DNA of 5,566 nucleotides. Origin: Candidatus Heimdallarchaeota archaeon. GTDB taxonomy: Archaea > Asgardarchaeota > Heimdallarchaeia > Hodarchaeales > S146-22. The stretch is from positions 1 through 5,566 of the forward strand of contig WAPZ01000860.1 of NCBI GenBank assembly GCA_015520535.1. Direction: 5' to 3'. Within the stretch, counting starts at the first letter, position 1, and each line of letters begins with the position of its first letter. A program made the position numbers and the translations under genes. The notes beneath the pieces were generated by a model, which saw nothing but the letters and a program-made list of their open reading frames with translations, did no database searches and was not told the origin of the DNA. Positions 1 to 5,566 of this stretch are shown here, one piece after another.

Positions 1-1
1 T

Positions 2-49
2 AGTCGGTCTCATCAGTTCAATCTAAGCTGGGAAATCGACTATAAATAG
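2..49 (+). CDS. Possible C-terminal tail of an upstream plus-strand gene (partial)
   Basis: From position 2 an open frame runs 15 codons (SRSHQFNLSWEIDYK) to a TAG at 47-49. The gene's 5' part would lie outside the window. Its stop falls 13 nt before the TTG start of the GTPase gene and overlaps the first base of that gene's Shine-Dalgarno-like GGGAG, a typical operon junction. A 15-codon open frame can arise by chance and the other two plus frames close earlier, so this call rests only on the junction geometry. No function can be assigned. Confidence 0.3.
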   Translation, partial: SRSHQFNLSWEIDYK

Positions 50-53
50 GGAG
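49..53 (+). promoter_or_regulatory. Shine-Dalgarno-like site for the small GTPase gene
   Basis: GGGAG lies 9 nt before the TTG at 63 and contains the GGAG core complementary to the archaeal 16S rRNA 3' end. It decides the start. No ATG or GTG occurs in frame before the P-loop, the frame is open only back to position 27, and the next TTG (198) has no well-spaced site. A TATAAATA at 41-48 sits too close to the TTG to be its promoter at usual archaeal spacing, which favours translation from a longer, possibly polycistronic mRNA. Confidence 0.45.
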
Positions 54-62
54 AAGTCAAAG

Positions 63-791
63 TTGCCAAAACAAAAAAAAGAAGAGCAAAAACCGCAAGT
101 TAAAAAGAAAAGCACCAAAAAACGAAAAAAGGCACCCTTAAAGCTGGAAATAGATAAAAAGAAGCTAGAGGAATATGATACCATATTATTCAAAAAATTG
201 AGCGAAAAAACTGTTTTCTCTGACTCACAAGCGGATTATCGGTTTAAAGTATGCCTCTTAGGTGATGCAGCAGTCGGAAAAACGACGTTACGACGAAGAT
301 ATATGGGAGAAACACCAGAAAGTAATTATTTGCCCACGATTGGTGCGGATTTTGCGGTAAAACGAATCACTTTATTCAATAACAAAGTGACGTTTCAAAT
401 TTGGGACTTAGCGGGACAAGAAAACTATTCTTCCATCATGCCTATCTACTACCAAGGTGCTTTTGGTGCACTAGCTGTTTTTGACATTACACGGCCAGAA
501 ACACTTGATTCGATTATTGAGCGTTGGATTTATCCTTTATGGGAAAAAAATGGGACCGGGAAAATACCAGTGGTGTTGATCGGAAACAAAATCGATCTAA
601 TCTACGAAGCAAAAATAAAAAAACGCCAGCTGAAAGAGGTGGAAAAAAGCCTCAATAATGAAATTAAAGAATTCGGCTTTTCAACGCCGATTGTGTTTAC
701 CTCAGCCCTGAAAGGTGAAAACGTGAATCTTGCCTTTGAAACGTTAGCAAAAACGATCTATTTATGGAAAATATATCACAAAAAAGGTTAA
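63..791 (+). CDS. Ras/Rab-like small GTPase with Lys-rich N-terminal extension
   Basis: This is a GTP-binding molecular switch of the Ras superfamily. All five G motifs are visible: G1 GDAAVGKTT (67-75), G2 threonine T92 in PTIG, G3 WDLAGQE (114-120) with the catalytic-type glutamine Q119, G4 NKID (175-178) and G5 TSALKG (213-218). The TIGADF and WDLAGQE stretches are most like Rab/Ran/Rho-type eukaryotic GTPases. Ahead of the G domain lie about 60 extra residues, the first 35 dominated by Lys/Glu, making the protein 242 residues against about 180-200 for a plain family member. The positions matching Ras Gly12 and Gly13 are both alanine (A69, A70). The only cysteine is C64 inside the G domain, so C-terminal prenylation is not possible; the basic N-terminus could contact membranes or nucleic acid instead (inference). 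The start is TTG with GGGAG upstream. Expanded small-GTPase families are a hallmark of Asgard genomes. The partner and pathway are unknown. Confidence 0.93.
   Translation: MPKQKKEEQKPQVKKKSTKKRKKAPLKLEIDKKKLEEYDTILFKKLSEKTVFSDSQADYRFKVCLLGDAAVGKTTLRRRYMGETPESNYLPTIGADFAVKRITLFNNKVTFQIWDLAGQENYSSIMPIYYQGAFGALAVFDITRPETLDSIIERWIYPLWEKNGTGKIPVVLIGNKIDLIYEAKIKKRQLKEVEKSLNNEIKEFGFSTPIVFTSALKGENVNLAFETLAKTIYLWKIYHKKG
780..785 (-). terminator. Oligo-T tract after the flavoenzyme stop
   Basis: Read on the minus strand, a run of six T begins 2 nt after the TAA of the reductase gene. Archaeal RNA polymerase can terminate on oligo-T runs without a hairpin. The tract lies inside the last codons of the convergent GTPase gene, so its use is uncertain. 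Confidence 0.3.
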
Positions 792-2074
792 AATAGGTAT
801 TTAGTGGCATATAAGAAAAAATTGATGTTTTTTAGAACGTTTTTAGTCAGATGGTTAAGTGATGTCACCCCCCACCATAATAAATCGGGTTTAAATGCCA
901 TCTTTATGAGAGCAGATCCATGTAAATCGACATCATTGGCTTTTTGCATTTCAATTTCGACGCCAGCACTTTTTGCTGCCTCAAAGGCACGATCAATTAC
1001 GTGATCTGGAAGTTCCCGAAGCATTCGGCGTGCGATTGCCATCATGATTAATTCCCGACCAAATAGGCTTTTCCACTGCTTTTCATAGAGAGAAAGAAAT
1101 TTTTCAGAGACATCATTAATTTTTAAACCAAATGCACCAACTTGTCCTGCCAGTTTTCCACAATAGCCACCAATATTAAAACCGCCGCCAGTTGTCGCTT
1201 TGGTTTGCCCGGCACTGTCACCCGCCACCATTATGTTATCCATGTATGTTTTTTTTATTGGACCATGGCCAGGTACCAACCCGCCACGCTGCAAATATAT
1301 TTTTGAGCCTTTTAAACGCTTTTTTAATGCGGGATGCTTTTTTATGAACCGATCTAAAAGATACTTTGTGGAAAGTGGATACTCGGGTTTTTTTGCGATT
1401 CCAACAAGTAAACTTTCTTCGCTAGTGGGAATGGACCACCCAAAAAAACCTGGTGCCCATTTTTCCCCAAAAAATAACTCAACGGTATCGGTTTCGACAT
1501 CTTTTACTTGTTCAATTTCATATTGTAATCCCGGATATTCGTGGTGATAATTTAAGCGTGGAAGACCTAGTTGAGGTGCAATTTTAACTTTTGATCCTTC
1601 GGCACTGATCACAAGTCGCGTCTTAAAAGAAAAAGAGGTTTTAATGCCATTTTTTGAATATTTTCCTTCTATGTACACCTCACGGTGTCTTCGATAGGCT
1701 TTAAATGCTTTATGTTGTGTTAAAACACGAGCTCCATGATACTCTGCCCATTCCACAACAGCTTGATCTAGTCGAGCTCGATCATAAACTTTCATTGCTT
1801 CTTGTCGTCGATCAACGGTAAAGGTGACTCCTTTTGGCGAATAAAATTTCGCACGTGCGATTTTAGGCACACGAACAGCATCCGCTGGGATTGGAAAACC
1901 AAGACGTTTGATTCCAACCGAAGCCATAAGACCACTACAGTGATTCGGATGTCCGATACGCGGATGTTCCTCTAAAAGAACTACGTCCCACCCATTTTTT
2001 GCCAACTCAGCTGCTGCCATCCCCCCAACTGGTCCACCACCAATAACTACAGCATCAGAAACTTTAATTCCCAA
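788..2074 (-). CDS. Geranylgeranyl reductase family FAD-dependent oxidoreductase
   Basis: This flavoenzyme most likely saturates geranylgeranyl chains of archaeal membrane ether lipids or related isoprenoids. The N-terminal Rossmann motif GGGPVG (12-17) ends at acidic E35, the usual adenosine-ribose ligand. A Cys in HCSG (C46) matches the conserved Cys of archaeal GGRs (KPCG in the Sulfolobus enzyme). FGWSIP (211-216) followed by eight residues and GIA (225-227) is a variant of the family's substrate-cavity motif YxWxFPx8GxG. GDSAGQTKATTGGG (285-298) is the second FAD-binding signature. The 428-residue length is normal for the family. The TTG start is forced by an in-frame TGA two codons upstream, and the next Met (M19) would cut the Rossmann motif. 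The C-terminal 30 residues are hydrophobic and aromatic, fitting peripheral membrane association. Family membership is secure, but digeranylgeranylglycerophospholipid as substrate is inferred; menaquinone- or chlorophyll-type substrates occur in relatives. Its stop codon overlaps that of the convergent GTPase gene. Confidence 0.9.
   Translation of the reverse strand: MGIKVSDAVVIGGGPVGGMAAAELAKNGWDVVLLEEHPRIGHPNHCSGLMASVGIKRLGFPIPADAVRVPKIARAKFYSPKGVTFTVDRRQEAMKVYDRARLDQAVVEWAEYHGARVLTQHKAFKAYRRHREVYIEGKYSKNGIKTSFSFKTRLVISAEGSKVKIAPQLGLPRLNYHHEYPGLQYEIEQVKDVETDTVELFFGEKWAPGFFGWSIPTSEESLLVGIAKKPEYPLSTKYLLDRFIKKHPALKKRLKGSKIYLQRGGLVPGHGPIKKTYMDNIMVAGDSAGQTKATTGGGFNIGGYCGKLAGQVGAFGLKINDVSEKFLSLYEKQWKSLFGRELIMMAIARRMLRELPDHVIDRAFEAAKSAGVEIEMQKANDVDLHGSALIKMAFKPDLLWWGVTSLNHLTKNVLKNINFFLYATKYLF
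828..844 (+). terminator. Candidate oligo-T terminator for the GTPase transcript
   Basis: Runs of T6 (828-833) and T5 (840-844) lie 37-53 nt past the GTPase stop. They fall inside the 3' end of the convergent reductase gene, because no spacer exists between the two genes. No stable hairpin is evident. Any transcript ending here would carry an antisense tail to the reductase mRNA. Confidence 0.3.
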
Positions 2075-2094
2075 TTCTCACTCACACACAAAAA

Positions 2095-2113
2095 TTTTAT
2101 TATGATGTTTCCA
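2095..2113 (-). promoter_or_regulatory. Candidate BRE/TATA promoter of the reductase gene
   Basis: On the minus strand the sequence reads TGGAAACATCATAATAAAA. The GGAAAC purine stretch resembles a BRE and ATAATAAAA resembles a TATA box. The AT box is centred about 25 nt before the TTG at 2074, which would place transcription initiation at or very near the start codon and make the mRNA leaderless. The 10 nt before the TTG hold only weak GTGAG-type Shine-Dalgarno matches, consistent with that. Confidence 0.35.
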
Positions 2114-2165
2114 GTTCACACTTCAAAAAAAGAATTAATAATAATATCTTTTTGCAGAATAATTG

Positions 2166-2179
2166 CCGAACTTTTTAAA
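2166..2179 (+). promoter_or_regulatory. Candidate BRE/TATA promoter of the gelsolin-like/ATPase gene
   Basis: CCGAAC (BRE-like) runs directly into TTTTTAAA (TATA-like, 2172-2179). Usual archaeal spacing predicts initiation near 2200 and a leader of about 30 nt before the ATG at 2233. That leader contains GGATGA (2221-2226), a partial Shine-Dalgarno match 6 nt from the ATG. An 8-bp palindrome AATGCATT (2190-2197) lies between the TATA box and the predicted start site, where a repressor could act; that role is speculative. Confidence 0.4.
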
Positions 2180-2232
2180 GTATAATGTGAATGCATTGAA
2201 TAGAAATTAGTCTGTATAATGGATGATTACCA

Positions 2233-5004
2233 ATGGTCGATTTGTCAAGAATAAAAATTTTCACTGTAAGCTCAGATGGAGGACTCATTGAACTAAAAAT
2301 ATCACCAAATTTGCAATTACTTCCAGAACAAACGTATTTAATTGTGAATGAGGAAACCCGCCGCATTTATTTATATAAAGGTATCATGACACCGGTTCAG
2401 CTCAAATTTATAGGAGCTCGCTCTGCAAAGCAATTACAGATGGAATATGGCTTAACGTTCAAAGTTTCATCCATAGATCAAGGCGAAGAGACAACAGAAT
2501 TTTTGGAAGTCATCAATCAAGCTCAAGTAATTTTGCCCGGTGAACAAGGAGGACGTAATGACAGCAGAACAGACCAGCCACAAGTGTATACTTCTCATAG
2601 CGCATCATCCAGTCCACCACACGAACAAATAGGTAGCATCGCAATTCAAAAAGATAAAATGGCAACAACTGACACACGTATAACACATCCAAAGACAGAA
2701 ACCCAACCAAATCTTAACACTTATACCCACAGTCCTTCATATCCACAAACGGCAACAAGTAGTCAAAATATTCCTCAACGTGCACCGCAAGCAGTAAAAA
2801 AAGAAGCACAACCTACTACAGCAGTACCACCCAAAACTGGATTGGAAGCAGAAGATATTAGCAAACATGAAATATCAAGAGAAGTACAACCATCTTATTC
2901 TCAGACACCGGTTAAAGAGATACCAAAACCCATGAGTCTCCTAAAGAAGAAGAAAAAAGTGGTTACTGCTGCGCTGTCCCCGGATGAAATGAAACACCTC
3001 TTGATAACAATAGATATACCACATCTTCATTACTATCCTGAATACTGCCTTTATGACGCTTTTAAAAATTGGCACACGTATTATAGAGAACTTAATGTGC
3101 CACAAGCTATTACACGCATTGTAGCTCAAAATTTCGAGGAAGGAAGTCCAATCGAAGGCGACAAGATCCAACCTTTTAAAATTTCGCACTTTTTAGTTCC
3201 CCTAGAAGAAAATGAAAACGCATTCCGTGAAATTACTAAAACGGCATTGCAAGAAGCGGTCAATCACCGCACATATCGTTTTGTAGTCGGAGATTTTGGC
3301 GCTGGAAAATCTCAACTCAAATTTCGCATTTATCACGAAATTTTTAACATGCAGGAAAACATTCTTCCCATAACCGTAGATGTCGGATTAGGTCTAGGTC
3401 ATTTAAAACGAAAACTTCTTCATAGCATAAAAAAATTCTTTTTCCACAGACAAAACCCATTACTAGCAGAAATTGAACCACTTTTAGAACGAATTGAACG
3501 TACACGTTCAGAAAATTTTTCTGATTTTTCAAATGATTTTCTAGAAATTCTAGAAGTCTTAACAGAAAATGACATTGTTGTGGTCTTATTATTAGATGAA
3601 ATTGCCAAGATAGAAGAAGCTACACAATTTATCCCATGGCTAGATCTTATCACTTCAATCCATGATCATATACGACAAGGATTATTAACCGTTTTCTTTA
3701 TCAAAGAAAGAGATATCGAACGTTTATTCCTTCAAGATCCCAGAATGGAACGCCTTTCAAAATGGCTGTATCAGACACACCAACTTCGAGCAACGTATGG
3801 AGATAATCTTTTTGATGCCCTTGCAAACATCCTCGCTCTAAGAACCGTAAGCTTAGGTATAGAACTCGGCGAATTAGGAAGTAGATTCTTAGAACATATC
3901 TTTACCCCTATGATAAATGAACGTACTGCTACTATACGAAAGATTAATGTTTCATGTTCAAAATATGCCAGAACACTGGAACATTTTGTCAGAAACCGAC
4001 AATGGTTGGCTATAGCCGAAAAACTGAATGAATATTCTCAAACACAACAACTAAACTTTATTATCACCACCATACAGCGTATTTTAGAAGAAACTGATAT
4101 CTTCTTTGACTATCAAGATATCGCATACCGCGCAAAATTCACTAAATTAAGAGAACCGTCAAAAGATGATATCTTTCATGTCGGCAAATATACCCTATTT
4201 CAAGAAGAACATCCTACACTAACCCTTGGTGATGTTTCACTGTATCTTTTTTCCTCTGATACACCACAAATTGATGAAATAAAACGAAAATACCAAACTT
4301 ATCTTAGCAAAGAAGAAAATGCGGTATTCCTTGGTCTCACCACTCAAAGCCTTACGGAGAATACTATGAAATCTTTTGGTCAACCGGGGAACTTAAAAAC
4401 GATAAAATTTGTAAACAAGCACCTACTCTACTTATTATTGGCATACAATTTACATCCCACCAATCTTAATGAAAAAGAAACAAATCGACACATCAAATCA
4501 TGGTTTACTCATGTAATCAATCTACGTAATGACTTTTTACCTAAATTAGAGAGCTTAGCTGAACTACACCGTAAAAGAACCATGGAATCTGAAATTCATG
4601 AACTAAAATCAATGATTCAGGAAATACAAAAACAACAACACCAAAAAATCCAACCACCATCAAAGTCCACACCAACAGAAAAAATAACAAAACAAAAAAC
4701 GCCGGCACCACTAACCGAAGAACCAACAGCTGATATCAAGAATGATGCCATTTTTGTCACCATTTCAGCGTTTGAAATAGTAAAATCACGAAAACAACGG
4801 GACACTACGATTAACTCCTTGGCAAAAGACCTCCAAAATAATTTAAAAGGAAAAAATATATCCATTGACCTTGCTACCGCCGAAGACACCATTCAATCAG
4901 TTTTAAGTTGGCTTGTCGAACACGGATTCCTAAAAGCTACTCAAAAATTCTATATAAAAACGCAAAAATGGAACAAAACACAAATTCTTTCAATGTATCA
5001 ATAA
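2233..5004 (+). CDS. Multidomain protein: gelsolin-like domain, P-loop ATPase, coiled coil, winged helix
   Basis: I do not recognise a named family for the whole protein. Residues about 6-95 follow the gelsolin-repeat pattern: IKIFTVSSDGG, then YLIV (35-38), IYLYKG (45-50, matching IYVWKG), an Ala-rich helix, and VSSIDQGEETTEF (78-90, matching the V..V..G.E...F ending). Residues 99-236 form a Pro/Ser/Thr/Gln-rich linker without Cys, Trp or Phe, ending at a five-Lys cluster (238-242). Next is an AAA-type ATPase with Walker A GDFGAGKS (353-360), Walker B DIVVVLLLDE (447-456), a sensor-1-like strand TVFFIKERD (486-494) and DPRMERL (502-508), which may hold an arginine finger. A helical region, a small alpha/beta segment (about 645-745), a coiled coil (about 770-805), a second Pro/Thr linker and a C-terminal winged-helix-like domain (about 837-923, with WLVEHGFL) follow. 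The ATPase loosely resembles BrxD/DUF2791 or ORC/STAND NTPases. An in-frame TGA at 2224-2226 supports ATG 2233. ATPase activity is likely; actin and DNA binding are inference. Confidence 0.88.
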   Translation: MVDLSRIKIFTVSSDGGLIELKISPNLQLLPEQTYLIVNEETRRIYLYKGIMTPVQLKFIGARSAKQLQMEYGLTFKVSSIDQGEETTEFLEVINQAQVILPGEQGGRNDSRTDQPQVYTSHSASSSPPHEQIGSIAIQKDKMATTDTRITHPKTETQPNLNTYTHSPSYPQTATSSQNIPQRAPQAVKKEAQPTTAVPPKTGLEAEDISKHEISREVQPSYSQTPVKEIPKPMSLLKKKKKVVTAALSPDEMKHLLITIDIPHLHYYPEYCLYDAFKNWHTYYRELNVPQAITRIVAQNFEEGSPIEGDKIQPFKISHFLVPLEENENAFREITKTALQEAVNHRTYRFVVGDFGAGKSQLKFRIYHEIFNMQENILPITVDVGLGLGHLKRKLLHSIKKFFFHRQNPLLAEIEPLLERIERTRSENFSDFSNDFLEILEVLTENDIVVVLLLDEIAKIEEATQFIPWLDLITSIHDHIRQGLLTVFFIKERDIERLFLQDPRMERLSKWLYQTHQLRATYGDNLFDALANILALRTVSLGIELGELGSRFLEHIFTPMINERTATIRKINVSCSKYARTLEHFVRNRQWLAIAEKLNEYSQTQQLNFIITTIQRILEETDIFFDYQDIAYRAKFTKLREPSKDDIFHVGKYTLFQEEHPTLTLGDVSLYLFSSDTPQIDEIKRKYQTYLSKEENAVFLGLTTQSLTENTMKSFGQPGNLKTIKFVNKHLLYLLLAYNLHPTNLNEKETNRHIKSWFTHVINLRNDFLPKLESLAELHRKRTMESEIHELKSMIQEIQKQQHQKIQPPSKSTPTEKITKQKTPAPLTEEPTADIKNDAIFVTISAFEIVKSRKQRDTTINSLAKDLQNNLKGKNISIDLATAEDTIQSVLSWLVEHGFLKATQKFYIKTQKWNKTQILSMYQ

Positions 5005-5022
5005 AATTCAGTTCTACACACA

Positions 5023-5059
5023 TTTTTTTATTTAATTAACCCCGTTTTTATTACTTTTT
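5023..5059 (+). terminator. T-rich terminator region after the large gene
   Basis: Runs of T7 (5023-5029), T5 (5045-5049) and T5 (5055-5059) begin 18 nt after the TAA of the 923-residue gene. Clustered oligo-T without a strong hairpin is the usual archaeal intrinsic terminator form. Confidence 0.5.
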
Positions 5060-5344
5060 AGCAACATAACGAATCACACGACGAATGATAAGCCTTTGCA
5101 ACGAACGCTATCTTTAAAAATGCTTCGCAAGTGCTGTTCTTTTGAAATTTTTCTCAATGCAACCCTCATTAAAGTTAAAATGGGCGGAATGTAATTGGAC
5201 TGGCTATAACTTCAACCAATAAATCGTTAAACTACCACAAAATTTACCTATGTTTTCTTTTAACATCTCTTTTGCCGTACCATACATTTTTACTTCATGA
5301 AAGATGCACTTTTTTTGAAAAGCAACACACACTTTACATCACAT

Positions 5345-5368
5345 TCCGCTACACAATCCGTTACACAA
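5345..5368. repeat. Two-copy 12-bp tandem repeat TCCGYTACACAA
   Basis: TCCGCTACACAA (5345-5356) is followed at once by TCCGTTACACAA (5357-5368), differing at one base. Two phased copies about one helical turn apart could be a protein-binding site, but two copies may also be chance or replication slippage. It lies 10 bp before the hairpin. Confidence 0.45.
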
Positions 5369-5378
5369 AACATTTTTC

Positions 5379-5398
5379 TGACATTTCTCGAAATGTTA
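5379..5398. repeat. Inverted repeat / hairpin
   Basis: ACATTTC and GAAATGT (5381-5387 and 5390-5396) are perfect reverse complements around a 2-nt centre. As RNA this gives a stem closed by a CUCG tetraloop, extendable outward by one G-U and one U-A pair to eight pairs. As DNA it is a near-palindromic 16-bp site suited to a dimeric regulator. No T-run follows directly on the plus strand, so it is not an obvious terminator. Confidence 0.5.
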
Positions 5399-5566
5399 TT
5401 AACGTAAACTGTGAGTTCTCCCATTTTCTAATAAGGGTTGCACTAACATTGAGACTCTTTTCTCTGATGTTGAAAACTATGCTAGCTGGCATTGGTTCAG
5501 CTGGTAATTAAAGCGAGTACAGCATTTTTTGTTTTTTCTCTCTTCATCCACCATTTTCAGCTGTAC

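Larger units (their letters stand above)
5060..5566. other. Gene-free AT-rich tail
   Basis: I see no convincing protein or tRNA/rRNA gene here. The longest plus frame (TTG at 5272 to 5511, 79 codons) has no ribosome-binding site and a composition unlike the neighbouring proteins. A minus-strand frame from the window edge ends at a TAG at 5477-5479 and could be a gene tail or a 25-codon ORF from an ATG at 5554, but nothing supports coding. The stretch contains a hairpin (5379-5398), a short tandem repeat (5345-5368) and a 7-bp inverted repeat GTACAGC/GCTGTAC (5517-5523 and 5560-5566) ending exactly at the window edge. It may be upstream control sequence for a gene beyond the window. Confidence 0.5.

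Noticed and set aside
1..42. Possible tRNA 3' half (GTTCAATC resembling a T-arm, with flanking inverted repeat)
   Set aside because: No paired T-stem of five bases flanks the loop, no CCA-adjacent acceptor stem is seen, and the rest of the cloverleaf would be missing.
1200..1547. 115-codon plus-strand frame
   Set aside because: It lies wholly antisense to the reductase coding sequence, whose conserved motifs confirm the minus strand as the real frame.
4617..4892. 91-codon minus-strand frame rich in Phe, Val and Cys
   Set aside because: It is the shadow of the coiled coil, Pro/Thr linker and winged helix of the large plus-strand gene; its apparent hydrophobicity comes from the complementary strand of Lys/Gln codons.
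5272..5511. 79-codon plus-strand frame in the tail
   Set aside because: TTG start without a ribosome-binding site, no recognisable motif, and a composition unlike the neighbouring proteins; it fits a chance opening in AT-rich DNA.
5477..5554. 25-codon Cys-containing minus-strand ORF at the window edge
   Set aside because: Too short to judge, the frame stays open to the edge, and no motif or conservation evidence is available.
5005..5566. CRISPR array or insertion-sequence end
   Set aside because: Only one 12-bp tandem pair and short inverted repeats are present; there is no regular spacer structure, transposase fragment or target duplication.

Overview
This is an AT-rich archaeal window that most likely comes from an Asgard archaeon (Promethearchaeota). 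Three things point there. A Ras/Rab-type small GTPase with all five G motifs sits beside a geranylgeranyl-reductase-family flavoenzyme of archaeal ether-lipid metabolism. A large protein then opens with what reads as a gelsolin-like domain, an actin-regulator fold known among prokaryotes mainly from Asgard archaea. Control signals also look archaeal: BRE/TATA-like boxes, oligo-T tracts and TTG starts. The lineage within Asgard cannot be settled from this sequence.

Layout. Positions 1-49 may hold the last codons of an upstream plus-strand gene, followed after 13 nt by the small GTPase (63-791, +, TTG start). The flavoenzyme (788-2074, -, TTG start) converges on it so tightly that one TTAA tetranucleotide supplies both stop codons. 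A 158-bp spacer (2075-2232) separates the flavoenzyme from the divergent 923-residue gene (2233-5004, +) and carries a plausible promoter for each direction. The last 562 bp (5005-5566) hold no gene I can support. They contain a T-rich terminator-like stretch, a small perfect-stem hairpin and a short tandem repeat.

The standout is the 923-residue protein. Its apparent order is gelsolin-like domain, long Pro/Ser/Thr/Gln-rich linker, Lys cluster, P-loop AAA-type ATPase (Walker A near 353-360, Walker B near 447-456), helical region, a small alpha/beta segment, coiled coil and C-terminal winged helix. I do not know a characterised protein with this architecture. It may couple an ATP-driven machine, possibly DNA- or defence-related given the winged helix and a loose resemblance to BREX-type BrxD/DUF2791 ATPases, to actin or another partner of the gelsolin fold. 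That role is inference. The three genes lie on different transcripts, so the window does not show that they act together.
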